Of a DNA stretch of 64,000 nucleotides, positions 42,008 through 56,569 are shown one piece after another. Origin of the DNA: Bryobacterales bacterium (GTDB taxonomy: Bacteria > Acidobacteriota > Terriglobia > Bryobacterales > Bryobacteraceae). The position numbers and the translations under genes are program-made. A model generated the notes under the pieces. It made no database searches. It was not told the origin of the DNA and saw only the letters and a program-made list of their open reading frames with translations. Each line of letters begins with the position of its first letter. Within the stretch, counting starts at the first letter, position 1. The DNA lies in assembly GCA_016713735.1 (NCBI GenBank), contig JADJOP010000017.1:1-64000 (forward strand), given 5' to 3'.

Positions 42008-42168
42008 AACCTATTGTTACTGCACGGTTAAGCGCACGGTGACGGGCTGCGGGGCGGGCATGGGCGCGCGGCTTGGGCGGGCCAGAGGTGCGTGGCTTGG
42101 CGGCAGGCGGCTCTGCTAAGCTAGGGGTTTCTTCATCCGCATATGGCGATGAGGACGAGTGAAACGGT

Positions 42169-43277
<1,109 letters not shown>

Positions 43278-43281
<4 letters not shown>

Positions 43282-43901
43282 CCGTGCACGTGAAACGACC
43301 GGCTCTGGTGCACGACATTCTCGGGCGCAGCGACTATGCCATCATCAGCGAAATCGTCGAGCCGGGGTCGAAGGTGCTCGACCTGGGGTGTGGCGAGGGC
43401 GAACTGCTGGCCTGGCTGGCGGAGAACAAGCAGGTGCAGGCGCGCGGCGTGGAGATCAGCGGTCCGCGTGTGCAGCGGGCGATTGCGAAGGGCGTAAGCG
43501 TCTACCAGGGCGACATCGAGCAGGGGCTGACGGATTATCCCGACGCGGCGTTCGACTACGTGATTCTGAGCCAGACGCTGCAGGAGACGATGCGGCCGCT
43601 GCAGGTGTTGCGCGAGATGTTGCGCGTGGGCCGGCGGGGCATCGTGGCGTTTCCGAACTTCAGCCACTGGCGCGTGCGGTGGTCACACCTGGTGAGCGGC
43701 AGCTCGCCGCGCACGCCGCTGTTTCCGCACTCCTGGTACGACTCGCCGAACATCCACTTCGTCACCGTGCAGGACTTCATCGACCTTGCCTCCAAAGAGG
43801 GCTGGACGATTGAGCGCAGCATCTTTCTGGCGGGCCATCGCCAGGTGTCGGCGCTGCCGAACCTGATGGCTGAAATGGCCGTGTTCCAGTTCCGCAAGTA
43901 A
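43278..43901 (+). CDS. metW: Methionine biosynthesis protein MetW
   Basis: Small SAM-methyltransferase-like protein of 207 residues that usually pairs with MetX and is needed for its full activity in some bacteria. Motif I is [18 protein letters not shown], motif II region [16 protein letters not shown], then [13 protein letters not shown] and [12 protein letters not shown], both diagnostic of MetW. It overlaps metX by four bases. The terminator at 43934 follows. Confidence 0.96.
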
Positions 43902-43933
43902 GTGCGCCCTGAGTGAGCGGGCGCGCAAAGCAA

Positions 43934-43962
43934 AACGGGCGGCCCTGGTGGAGCCGCCCGTT
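43934..43962. terminator. Bidirectional terminator between metW and the DUF2911 gene
   Basis: Perfect ten-base inverted repeat (AACGGGCGGC and complement) with a nine-base loop between convergent genes. On the minus strand the stem runs into TTTTG, a better tail than on the plus strand. It sits 33 bases after metW and 22 bases after the DUF2911 stop. Confidence 0.8.
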
Positions 43963-43983
43963 GCATTCGTCGTGTGCGCCCGG

Positions 43984-44532
43984 TTAGTGCATCTGCACGG
44001 GCACGGTGGCCACGGCGTCGTCCCAGGCGACCTTCAGCGTGCGGTCGTTGCCGGAGCCTTCGATGGTGATGGTGAGCTGCTCGGCGGGCGCGGAGGCCTT
44101 GGCGAGCTTCATCGCCGTGCGGCCGTAATCCTGGTCGGCCTTGTAGACGGTGCCCCACTGGCCGGTCTGCTTGCTGATGACGAGCGTCCATTCCTTTTCA
44201 CCGGGGATGGCGTAGAGCGTGTATTTGCCGGCCACGACGTGGAGCGGCCCGATCATCATGTCGGCGCCGAGTTCCAGCGTGGTGGCTTCATCGGCGCCGA
44301 GACGCCACACCTTGCCGAAGGGGATCGTCTGGCCGAAGATGACGCGTCTCTTCTTCGACGGGCGGCCATAGGTGATGGCGACGCTCTTGCCGCCGATGTT
44401 GTACGTGGTGGTGACGTGGGGCGAACCGCCCTTGCCGGGGTGGACCTGCTTGGTCTCTTGCGCGCTGAGGATGCCGGCAACGGCGAGCGCCACGAGAGAC
44501 ACACCTGCGAACATTTGGCTGAGTTTGTTCAT
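43984..44532 (-). CDS. DUF2911 exported protein
   Basis: 182 residues from the Met at 44532: signal peptide (MFAGVSLVALAVAGILSAQ) and a DUF2911 domain (VAITYGRPSKKRRVIFGQTI, PFGKVWRLGADEATTLEL, VVAGKYTLYAIPGEKEWTLV). Members are secreted beta-sandwich proteins of Acidobacteria and Bacteroidetes with no known function. It precedes the bidirectional terminator and follows the phosphodiesterase gene by 11 bases, so the two may be co-transcribed. Confidence 0.85.
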   Translation of the reverse strand: MNKLSQMFAGVSLVALAVAGILSAQETKQVHPGKGGSPHVTTTYNIGGKSVAITYGRPSKKRRVIFGQTIPFGKVWRLGADEATTLELGADMMIGPLHVVAGKYTLYAIPGEKEWTLVISKQTGQWGTVYKADQDYGRTAMKLAKASAPAEQLTITIEGSGNDRTLKVAWDDAVATVPVQMH

Positions 44533-44543
44533 GGGAGTTGACC

Positions 44544-46367
44544 TCACTGCGATTGTAGCGGACTTCGCCCGCTGGCCTGCGCGGGCGGGGCGATGTTTAA
44601 CAAGTCCGTGAGTAAGGGGGCGACGTCGATGGCGCGCAGGGGGGCCGCGTGGGCGGGCAGTTGCAGGCGCGGGCCGGCGGCGAGGAAGAGCGAGCGCATG
44701 TCGTCGCGCAGAGGGAAGCCGCCGTGCTGTCCGGTGGGCTGGGCGCGGGTTTCGATGACGGGACCGTTGAAGGTGGCGTTGAGATAGTAGCCGGGGGCGG
44801 GGTCGGCGCAGAGGTCGGCCCCGGCTTGGCCGCCGAAGCCGAAACGCGTTTTGTCGGCATCGGTGGAGTAGAAGGCGGTGAAGACGGGCTGGCGGGTGTC
44901 CGGGTCGCGCAGGTCGCCGAGCACGCGGCGCAGGGTGGCGAGGATGGTCGCGCGTTCGCCCGTGGGGACGATGCCGCCGCGCCAGTCGCGCGTGTTCACG
45001 ACGAAGCAGTTGTAGATGCCGGAGAGTTTGGATCGGCTTTCGTCGAGGCGGCCGTTGGCGGAGCGAGCGACGAGGCCGGCGCGTTCGAGCGGCAGGTAGT
45101 AGCTGATGTCCTTCCGCACTTCGCCCATGCCGTGATCGCTGACGAAGACGATCGAGTCGGCGGGGCCGCTGGAATCAATGAGGGGCTTTAGCGCGGCGTC
45201 GAGAGCCTGGTAGATCCAGGCGCGGGCGGCGGCGATCCTGGGATTCGTGGAGGCGAGGGCGAGCCAGGCGTGGTCGGAGTGGTCGGGATAGCTGAAGTAG
45301 CCCATGTGGAGGCGCGGCTGTGCGTTGCGCCAGACCCACTCCTGTAAGCGGCTCTGCTGGCGGATGGCGAGTTCGTCGAGTTCGAGCGTTCGACGGAGCG
45401 CGGTGTCGTCGAGCGGCGAGCCAAGCGTGGAGCCGTTGCCGATGACGCCGCCGGCTTCGCGCAGGATGCGTGTGCGCATGGCGGGGGCGGCGGCGTCGAA
45501 GACGCCCAACTCTTCCGCGGCGCTGCGCAGGAGCGTGAAGGACGTGCCATCAGCGGAGACATCGAAGAGGCGGAAATAGACAACAGCCACGGGAGGCTCG
45601 CCGAGGGGCAGGCCGGGGCTGAAGTGGCGGGCGAGCGGGCGGTTTGCGGGAGGTGCGGATTCGAGCGGCGCGGCCCAGGCGCGCACGCGCGGCGTGCTGA
45701 GTTCCACGGCGGCGTCGAAGTGATCGTAGGCGTCCGGCTTCGAAGCGCCAAGCGAGCCGTGGAAGGCCAAGTCGCCGTCCTGCCAGAAGAAACAGCGGCG
45801 CGGCTTGCGCGAAGGCTCAAGCTCGGGTTCCCAGCCTTCACAGGGGATGGGGATCATGTCCTTCGCCGTGAGCATACGGTTGGGAGCGAGGCGGCGCGTC
45901 TGGTAATGGTTGATGACGGTGAGCGGCGCTCCGGCGGGGGCGATGGAGGGCAAAAACGGATAGGTGGGTACGAAATTGACGGCGGCCGACTTCACGCCCT
46001 GGCGGGCGACGGCCACCCACAGCGGTTCGGCGGCGAGGCCTTCGGCGCGGAAGCCGTTGGTGCGCTCAAAGCTGGAGTGTTGCGCGCGCGGCGCGATGGG
46101 GTGGGAGTTGGCGTGCTTGCCGTTGGTGTCGCCCCACGCGCCCGTGGCCAGGGCGATGTGGCCATTGGCGGTGGTGGAGGGAAAGGCCGGTTGCATGGGA
46201 CGGGCCGTGCCGCGGGCCAGCACGGAGCGCAGGTTCGTCATGCCGCGCGTGGCTTCGTGCTCCAGCCGCTGGTAGCCGAAGCCATCAAGGCTGATGAGGA
46301 GGACGCGTTGCGCGGCGAGCGGACAGACAGTGAGAAGAAGCGGGAGCAGGAGGCGGGCAAGACCCAT
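44544..46367 (-). CDS. Alkaline-phosphatase-superfamily phosphodiesterase/nucleotide pyrophosphatase
   Basis: 607 residues from the ATG at 46367. Signal peptide (ARLLLPLLLTVCPLAAQ), then LISLDGFGYQRL with the first metal-binding Asp. The nucleophile region is MQPAFPSTTANGHIALATGA, where the Thr of STTAN is the catalytic residue. Later metal ligands are YPDHSDHAW and FVSDHGMGEV, and a His in QHGGF. These are the marks of the type I phosphodiesterase/pyrophosphatase family. It is exported, so probably acts on extracellular nucleotides or phosphodiesters. The longer upstream reading lacks family character. Confidence 0.9.
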   Translation of the reverse strand: MGLARLLLPLLLTVCPLAAQRVLLISLDGFGYQRLEHEATRGMTNLRSVLARGTARPMQPAFPSTTANGHIALATGAWGDTNGKHANSHPIAPRAQHSSFERTNGFRAEGLAAEPLWVAVARQGVKSAAVNFVPTYPFLPSIAPAGAPLTVINHYQTRRLAPNRMLTAKDMIPIPCEGWEPELEPSRKPRRCFFWQDGDLAFHGSLGASKPDAYDHFDAAVELSTPRVRAWAAPLESAPPANRPLARHFSPGLPLGEPPVAVVYFRLFDVSADGTSFTLLRSAAEELGVFDAAAPAMRTRILREAGGVIGNGSTLGSPLDDTALRRTLELDELAIRQQSRLQEWVWRNAQPRLHMGYFSYPDHSDHAWLALASTNPRIAAARAWIYQALDAALKPLIDSSGPADSIVFVSDHGMGEVRKDISYYLPLERAGLVARSANGRLDESRSKLSGIYNCFVVNTRDWRGGIVPTGERATILATLRRVLGDLRDPDTRQPVFTAFYSTDADKTRFGFGGQAGADLCADPAPGYYLNATFNGPVIETRAQPTGQHGGFPLRDDMRSLFLAAGPRLQLPAHAAPLRAIDVAPLLTDLLNIAPPAQASGRSPLQSQ

Positions 46368-46377
46368 CACTCGGATT

Positions 46378-48070
46378 TTAGCGGCTGGCGTGTTGCATGG
46401 CGATGAATCGTTGCCAGCCCTGCAAGAAGAGCACGGCGCCGTTACGGTGGGGCGGGATGTAGCGGCCGAAGAGGGCGCTGCGGCCGAAGCGGACCGATTG
46501 CTCCCTCCAGAAGGCCGGCCAGTAGATGGCGCCGCGGTCGGCGAGTTCATCGTTGATGGCTTTCAGTAGTGGATCGTTGATGGTGAGCGTGCCGGTGGAG
46601 CGGGCGTGGCGACGACGTGCGCGGCGGCGGCGCGTTCGACCAAAGGCAGGAAGTGCTCCGTGCCGCGGCAGCCGCCGAGGAAGACGAACCGGGCTTCCGG
46701 CGTGACCGCTGCAATCGCCTTGGGCACATGATAGGCGTGGCCGCGTTGCACAAAGAGCGCAGCCGAGCCGCGCTGTGCGAGCAGGGCGGCAAGCGTGTCG
46801 TTGGCCTCGCGTTCGGCCCCTTCCCAGGCCATGCTGATGGCGCCATTGGCCGGGCGCGGACGGTTGGCGAAGACCTCGACGGTGACGCCCGCCGCGCCCG
46901 TGCGCACGACTCGGACGTAAGTGGCACGGCCATTCATGGCGGCGGCGCGCTCGTCCCAACGCCAGCGCGGGTCCTTCCTGTACTGGGCTTCGAAGGCGGC
47001 ATAGGAAGCCACGCCGTCGTCGTCATCGAAGAACATCATGCGCTGTGTGCAGCGGCGTTGGGGGCAGGCTTGGGCGGCGTCGAGCCTGTCGGCGGCGGGC
47101 AGGTGAGCGCGGTAACGGGCGGCGAGTGCGCGCGTGGCGGGTTCGAGCGCGCCGGGGCGTAAGCGTTCCAGCCAGGCGGCGAGGAGCCCGGCGATGGGTT
47201 CGCTGGTTGCGGCTTCCTTGCGCAGCGCGGCTTCCAGCGTGCGGTGGGGGGCAAGCGCGGCGTAGGCTTCCAGGATCTCGGCGGCCAGCGCGCCTTCGGT
47301 GACGGGGTCGGGCGACGAGGCGATGCCCTCGGCGGCCAAGGCGAGCAGGCGCGCGTTCCCTGCCCCGGCCAGCGCGGTGAGGGCGGCCTGGCGGTCGGCG
47401 CGAATGGCTTCCACCAGAAAGTGGCGGGCGCGCAAGAAGCGCGCTTCCTGCATGGCGGCGAGCAGCCGGCCACCGGCGAGGCGCGGGGCAAGCTCGTGAT
47501 CAAAGAAGCGGGCGAAGCTGATCTCGCTTTCCTCGCGCTGGCCGTAAGCGAGCAGGGCATAGAGGTCGCGCGCCAGCATGCGGGCGACACCGGAGGCGGC
47601 GCGGCTTTCCCCGCCCTCCATCCAGGCGCTGCGGATGGTCTCGGCTTCCTGATGGAGGATGCGGTCAAAGAGCGCGTCCGGGCCTTGGAGGCGCAGCGTC
47701 ACGAGTTGATGGAAGTAGGCCTCACGGCGGGCGGCCAGCGCGAGAGCCTGGTCCAATGAGAGTGTTTGCTCCGCAATCTGGCGATAGAAGACGGCTGCGG
47801 CCGGGCAAGCGGATTCGGGGACGCAGCGGGCTTCGGCAAAGCGCAGCAGCACGCGCAGGGCGGGCGGGGCGGAAGCGATCGCCTGGGCGATGGGCCGCGA
47901 GCCGCTGCGCAGCAGGACGACGGCTTCGTCCGGCGCAGCGGCGGCGGCATCCGCAATCGCGGCATCGGAGTGGCGTTCGGCTTCGCGCAACAGCACGCGC
48001 GGCGATGGCGCCTCCGCGCGCAGCAACAGTGTGGACAGCGTAAGGGCGGCGAATAAAGCGCCGGCCCGCA

Positions 48071-48071
<1 letters not shown>
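46378..48071 (-). CDS. Exported protein, unknown, with C-terminal caspase-like features, one frameshift
   Basis: About 565 residues after repair. Signal peptide (MRAGALFAALTLSTLLLRAE), a long Ala/Arg/Leu helical region that looks repeat-based (HEAT- or TPR-like), then FFDDDDGVASYAAFEAQYRK and an alpha/beta part with FVFLGGCRGTEHFLPLV, AHVVATP, and after the frameshift near 46605 TGTLTINDPLLKAINDEL. A Gly-Cys preceded by hydrophobics after a strand resembles caspase-fold (C13/C14/C25) active sites, but no matching His could be fixed by eye. Its start overlaps the thiC stop by one base (TAATG). Confidence 0.55.
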
Positions 48072-51011
<2,940 letters not shown>

Positions 51012-51020
<9 letters not shown>

Positions 51021-52184
51021 CCGCTCGCAGCCCTCGCGCGAGAGGCGGTAGCGGACGCCGCGCCAGGCGAGGATGTCGCCGAACGAAGAGGCGAGCAGCG
51101 CGTGGAGCCAGAGCCAGGTGGCGGCGGGGGCCAGCGCCGCGTGGAGCAGCGCCGATCCGGCGGGCTGGCCGAGCGCGGCCGAGGCCCAGCGCACACGGCG
51201 GGCGGCTTTCGTCATGCCGATGGCGAGTTGCAGGGCGAGCGGGGCGAGCGCCGCGGCGTGGCCGTTGAGCGCCAGCACGGCGGCGGCGGGCAGGGCGGCG
51301 CAATAAACCACGTGGGCGAACAGTGCCAGCCGCCACAGTTCCGGCCGGTAGACGCGCGTGAGCAGCAACTGGCGCGCTGACCAGTCGAGTAGTTCGCCGA
51401 TGCTGGTGTGGTCGCGCGCGGGGGTGAGTGCGCCGGGGACGAAGGCAATGCGAAGGCCGGCGTCGCGGACGCGTGCCGACATCACATAGTCATCGGAAAC
51501 CTGCGCCCGCCAGGCGTCGCGAATCGCCAGCCGCTCGAAGAGCTCGCGGCGGACCGCCATCGCGCCGCCCCAACAAAACGCGGCCGGAGCCGGGCCGTAG
51601 CCGCCGGCGATCACTGAGTTCCAGGCCGAGCGCAGGTGGCTGGCAAAGCCGCGTTCGGGGATGTACCAGCGGTAGCCGGTGGCCACCCCGGTGGTGGGAT
51701 CGAGCGCGGCGGCGGTGAGGGCGCGCAGCCAGTGGGGAAGCGGGCGGGCGTCGGAGTCGGCAAAGGCGAGGACGGTGGAGGCGGGGCGCGCGGCGGCGAT
51801 GGCGGCCAGGAGGTTTTGAATCTTCTCGCCCGTGTGGGGATCAGGCGCGTGTGAATACACGACGCGAGCGCCGGCGGGCACGACGCCGGCGGGGATGTCC
51901 TCGGGCGCGCGGGCACAGACGATCAGTTCGAAATCAGGATAGTCCTGCGCGGCCAGCGCGGCGAGGTTGTCGCGCAGCCCTTCATCGTGGCCCTTCACCG
52001 GGACGATGAGCGTCACCGGCGGCGGCGCGGCGAGCGCGGGCAGCGGTTGCGCCCAGAAGCGAGCCTTGGCCGCATCGCCGCGCAACGACAGCAGCGCCAG
52101 CAGGGCGGCAAGCAGGACCAGGAACCAGAGCAGGGACAATACGCTTACTATACTGGGAACCAGTGATCCGACCAGTTTTCTCAC
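51012..52184 (-). CDS. Membrane glycosyltransferase family 2 (ceramide glucosyltransferase-like)
   Basis: 390 residues. N-terminal helix (IVSVLSLLWFLVLLAALLAL), GT-A domain with TLIVPVKGHDEGLRDNLAAL, metal motif FADSDARPLPHWL, acceptor region AFCWGGAMAVRRELFERL and VSDDYVMSARVRDAG, then DWSARQLLLTRVYR, a variant of the QxxRW box. Two or more C-terminal helices follow. This arrangement is that of GT2/GT21 enzymes such as HpnI or ceramide glucosyltransferase. ATG at 52184 overlaps the divergent peptidase start; a TTG at 52139 is an alternative. Confidence 0.82.
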
Positions 52185-53400
52185 TACTCTTTCTGGGATT
52201 CAGCCTGGCCGCCGCCGATGACTTGGCCGAGTTCCGCGCGCGGCGTGACGCCTTGCGCAAGGCCACGCCGGGAGCACTCGTGTATGTGCCCGGAGGTACG
52301 GAAGAAGAAAAAGGGAATATCCGCTCCGGTTTTGTGCAGGACCCCAACTTCTTCTACCTGACGGGTTGGATGGAGCCGGGAGCGGCGGCGCTGATTGGTC
52401 CAGGTGTGGATGTGCTGCTGCTGCCGGAACCGAACGCGACCCGTGAACGGTATACCGGCAAGAAGGACCATGCGGGCACGCCCGGCATTGCCGCGCGCAC
52501 AGGCTTCGAGAATGTGGCCAACGTAACGGCATTGAAGGAGTTGCTGGCCGCGCAGGGCGACGCGCGGCTGCTGTCGGTGCGCATGCCCGCGCCCGAAGCG
52601 TTGAAAGAAGCCGCGGGCAACCGCGAGGTGGGCCCGGCTCTGGAGGCGATTCACAGGCTGCGCATGGTGAAGTCGGCCAAAGAGGTGGCGTTGATCCAGC
52701 ACACCACCGACGTCACCATTGAGGCGCACAAGGCGGCCTGGCGGCGCACCGCCCCCGGGCTGCGCGAATACCAGGTGGCGGCCACGATGAGCAATGTCTA
52801 CTTCGAGGCCGGATGCGAGCGCCACGGCTATCCGCCCATCGTCGCGTCGGGACCGAACGCGATCATCCTTCACTACCAGTCGAACAAGCGCAAGATGGAC
52901 TCCGGCGAGTTGCTGTTGATGGACGTCGGGGCCGAGTGCGCCATGTATACAGCCGACATCACGCGCACCATTCCAGTGAACGGCAAATTCACCGCGCGGC
53001 AGCGCGAACTCTATAACGCTGTGCTGAAGGCCGCCGACGCCGCAATCGCCGCGCCAAGCCTGGGGTGACGTTTGCCAGCCTGAACGAGCTGGCGCGCAAG
53101 ACGCTGCGCGAGGCGGGCACGGCCAAGGGCGGCAAGACGCTCGACAACTACCTCACCTACTTCCTCGGGCACGGCGTGGGCCTCGAGGTGCATGATCCGA
53201 CCGACCGTCCGGGCGCGCTGCAGCCGGGCATGATTGTCACCATCGAACCGGGCGTGTACATTCCCGAAGAGGGCATCGGCATTCGCGTCGAAGACATGAT
53301 CGTGATCACCGAAACCGGGGCGCGCAATATGACCGAGGCGCTGCCGCGCACGGCCGAGGCGATTGAGAAGTTCATGGCGCGCGGGAAGTCCGCCCGATAG
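52163..53400 (+). CDS. Xaa-Pro aminopeptidase (M24), exported, one frameshift
   Basis: Metallopeptidase of the aminopeptidase P group. GTG start at 52163. A signal peptide ([15 protein letters not shown]), N-terminal creatinase-like domain ([20 protein letters not shown]), then the pita-bread fold: [20 protein letters not shown] (first two metal Asp), and after a frameshift near 53060 [17 protein letters not shown] (metal His), [19 protein letters not shown] (metal Glu and final Glu). The repaired length is about 412 residues. Both halves are clearly one gene, joined as AADAAIAA to [12 protein letters not shown]. It is followed two bases later by a histidine kinase gene. Confidence 0.92.
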
Positions 53401-53402
53401 CC

Positions 53403-55238
53403 ATGCGCCGGACGCCGGGAGTCCTCTATGCCGCCTTGCTGGGAGCGGTGTTTGGCTTTGCTCTGCTCGCCGGCTGGACGACGCTGGCGGCGCAGATCGA
53501 CTCCGATGTCTACGACTTTTTGTTCCGGTTGGATCAGCGCACGCCGCCGCCGGCGACCTCAGTGATTTACGGCATCGATGAGCGCACGCTGCGGCAGGGC
53601 GGCGGGCTGGCCGGGCTGCGCGGCATTCTCGCCGATGGCCTGGAGCGGTTGCGGCCGTGCTTGCCGAAAGCGGTGGCGCTAGACATTGTGCTCGCCGATG
53701 AGACGGCGGCGAAGGAAGAGAACGACCGGCTGATCTGGGCGCTGGGGCGCCTGCCAAACGTCGTGCTGGCGTCGACCCTGACCGCCCATGGCTGGGAGAA
53801 CCCGCTGGCCCAACTCCCGCGCAAGGCCACCGGCCATGTGCACTCTGACCCCGACCCGTATGACAACGTGGTGCGGCAGATCTCGCTCGAGAAGGTGGCC
53901 GGACGTGAACGGCAGTGGGCGCTGGCGCTGGAGACGTTCAAGGCGATGCATCCGGAAGCGGTGATCGAAGAGGACCCGGGCGGGTTGACCATTGATGGCG
54001 TGCGCCTGCCATCTCCGCGCGAGGCGGCGCGTCCGCTGCTGGTGAAGTTCCGCCCTTCGACGGCCCCCGTGCCCGAGGTCACCTTTGCTGAACTGGCCGA
54101 GAAGGACCAGTGCGGAGCATTTCGTGAAAAGGCTGTGTTCGTCGGCATCACGGCGCAGAGCGCGGCGCAGGACCGGCATTCCACGCCGCTCAGCTTCGGC
54201 CAAACGATGGTCGGCGTGGCCATCAACGCGAATGCCTATGAGACGCTGGCCTCACGCGCGTTCCTGCGACCGGCGGGGAATCTGGAGACGGTCGGACTGG
54301 CGCTGGCCATCACTTTCGCGGCCGGGGCGATCTTCTACCTGCTCAGCGGTTGGATGGCGTACGCATCGGCGGCGGTGTTGCTGGTGACGGTGCATGCGCT
54401 CACCTGGGCGGCCTTTCGCCAGGGAATCGTCTTCCCGTACACAACGCCGCTGGCGGCGGTGTGGTTGGGCACGGCGGCCACGGCATCGTTCCAATACTTC
54501 GTCACACGGCGGCAGTTGCACAAAGCCGAGGCCGACCGCTCACGCTACCAGCAGGCGATTCACTTCGTGGCCCACGAGATGCGCTCACCACTGACGGCCA
54601 TTCAGGGGTCGAGCGAGTTAATGGGCCGCTACAAATTGCCCGAGGAGAAGCGCGCCCAGATGGCGCAGATGATCCACTCCGAGTCGCAGCGGCTGGGACG
54701 GTTGATTCAAACTTTCCTCGACGTGGAGCGGTTGAGCGAAGGGCAGATGGAGTTGGCGCGCGAGCCGTTCGCCATGGGCGATGTGGTGCGGGCGTCGATG
54801 GAGCGGGCCCAGCCGCTGGCCGAACGCAAGCGCATGACGATGACGCTCCAATCGCTCGATGAGTGCACGCTCAAAGGCGACCGCGAGCTGATGGAATACG
54901 CCGTCTATAACCTGTTGACCAACGCCGTGAAATACTCACCGGTCGAAACGCAGGTGACCGTATTCACGGCACTGGGCGGCGGCACGCTGCGGCTGAGCGT
55001 GCGCGACCAGGGCATCGGCATGGACGAGAAGGAAGCCAGGAAAATCTTCACCAAGTTCTACCGCACCAAGCGTGCCGAGCAGAGCGGCGAGGCGGGCACG
55101 GGGATCGGGCTTTCCATCGTCGAGCAAATCGTCGTGCATCATGGTGGCAGAATAGAGGTGCAGAGCTCGCCCGGAGCGGGCTCGTGTTTCACGATGGTCC
55201 TGCCGGTGGAGGACGCCTTGGAGTCCGGCGGGAAGTAA
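53403..55238 (+). CDS. CHASE2-domain sensor histidine kinase
   Basis: 611 residues, intact. N-terminal helix ([20 protein letters not shown]), an extracytoplasmic CHASE2 domain ([48 protein letters not shown]), then three transmembrane helices around 54290-54500. The kinase core has H-box [21 protein letters not shown]-box [13 protein letters not shown]1 VRDQGIGMD and G2 [11 protein letters not shown]. The partner is evidently the sigma-54 response regulator that follows within 30 bases. The signal sensed by CHASE2 is unknown. Confidence 0.93.
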   Translation: MRRTPGVLYAALLGAVFGFALLAGWTTLAAQIDSDVYDFLFRLDQRTPPPATSVIYGIDERTLRQGGGLAGLRGILADGLERLRPCLPKAVALDIVLADETAAKEENDRLIWALGRLPNVVLASTLTAHGWENPLAQLPRKATGHVHSDPDPYDNVVRQISLEKVAGRERQWALALETFKAMHPEAVIEEDPGGLTIDGVRLPSPREAARPLLVKFRPSTAPVPEVTFAELAEKDQCGAFREKAVFVGITAQSAAQDRHSTPLSFGQTMVGVAINANAYETLASRAFLRPAGNLETVGLALAITFAAGAIFYLLSGWMAYASAAVLLVTVHALTWAAFRQGIVFPYTTPLAAVWLGTAATASFQYFVTRRQLHKAEADRSRYQQAIHFVAHEMRSPLTAIQGSSELMGRYKLPEEKRAQMAQMIHSESQRLGRLIQTFLDVERLSEGQMELAREPFAMGDVVRASMERAQPLAERKRMTMTLQSLDECTLKGDRELMEYAVYNLLTNAVKYSPVETQVTVFTALGGGTLRLSVRDQGIGMDEKEARKIFTKFYRTKRAEQSGEAGTGIGLSIVEQIVVHHGGRIEVQSSPGAGSCFTMVLPVEDALESGGK

Positions 55239-55263
55239 GTAGAGGTAAGTTTGGCATCCCTGT

Positions 55264-56564
55264 TTGTTAGTGGAAGACGACGCGAGCGTGCGCAATACGA
55301 TCGTTACGTTCCTGGAGCTGGAAGGCTACCAGGTGGAGGCTGTGTCGACGACGCACGAGGCCTTGGAGAAGCTCGGCGGCGGCGGGTATCCGATCGTTTT
55401 GTCCGATATTTACCTGGATGAGCGCCCGGGCTCGACGTGCTGGCCGCGGCACGCAAGGCCAATCCGCGCTGCGCGGTGATCCTCATGACCGGCCGTGGAT
55501 CGATGGAAACTGTCATGAAGGCGACCGAGGGCGGCGCCTTTGACTACATCGCCAAGCCGTTCAAGCTCGACCACATGCTGGAGACTCTGAAGCGCGCCGA
55601 GGCGACGCTGCCTTACCGACGGCGACGAGGAGACCGAAATCGACGACCTGCCGGAGTCGGAAATGATCGGCAGTTCGATGGCGATGGTTGAGTTGTATAA
55701 GACCATCTCGCGGGTGGCGCCGACCGATGCCACGGTGTTGATCGAAGGCGAAACCGGCACGGGCAAAGAGATGATTGCCCGCATGATCCACCACCACAGC
55801 AAGCGCGCCAACGCCGCGTTTCAGCCGGTGGATTGCGCCTCAATTGCGCCGTCGCTGCTCGAAAGCGAACTCTTCGGCGCGGTGAAAGGCGCCTATACGG
55901 GAGCCGACCGCGACCGCACGGGCGTGTTCGAAGCGGCCAACCACGGCACTGTATTTCTTGACGAGATCGGCGAGGTCGACCCTGGATTTCAGACCAAACT
56001 ATTGCGGTTCCTGCAGGAGCGCACGGTGCGCCCGCTGGGCAGTTCGCGCACGCACGAGGTGGATGTGCGCGTGATCTCGGCCACCAACCGCGACATCTCA
56101 AAAATGGTGGAGGAGAAGAAGTTCCGCGAAGACCTCTACTACCGCTTGAACGCCATCCCGCTGCGTCTGCCGCCGCTGCGAGCGCGCCGGCGACATTCCG
56201 CTGCTGGCGCACTACTCTCAGGAAGTACAACGAGCGCTACGGGCTGAACTCGAAGTTGACCGAGAGCGGCGTGAATGCGATGACCGGCTACACATGGCCG
56301 GGCAACGTGCGGCAGTTGCAGCACCTGTTGGAGCGGTTGGTCATCCTCTCGCCCGGCGGACGTGTGGACGATGAGGCCGTGGGCGACGCGATTTCAGCCA
56401 CCGAGCCGCGCGACAACGCCAGCGAGTCGCTGGCTGATGCCGAAGCCGAACAGATCCGCCGCGTGATGGCGGCGACGAACGGCAACAAGAGCCGCGCTTC
56501 TCGCATTCTGGGCATCGAGCGGAAGACGCTCTACCGCAAGCTGGAACGTTTGGGGATGGCGTAG
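55264..56564 (+). CDS. Sigma-54-dependent response regulator (NtrC type), three frameshifts
   Basis: Activator that opens sigma-54 promoters after phosphorylation by the CHASE2 kinase. Receiver: LVEDDASVRNTIVTFLELEG, phospho-Asp in IVLSDIYLDERPG, conserved Thr/Lys in VILMTGRGSMETV and IAKPFKLDHM. AAA+ domain: IEGETGTGKEMIARMIH (Walker A), ESELFGAVKGAYTGADRDR with GAYTGA in place of the usual GAFTGA, FLDEIGEVDPGFQTKLLRFL (Walker B). The C-terminal Fis-type HTH reads IRRVMAATNGNKSRASRILG. Frame changes near 55430, 55615 and 56190-56240. The start is probably TTG at 55264, or a TTG at 55249 if another base error is assumed. Confidence 0.9.
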
Positions 56565-56569
56565 GCGCG

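Noticed and set aside
42008..42168. A SAM riboswitch upstream of metX
   Set aside because: No SAM-I or SAM-II core motif was recognised.
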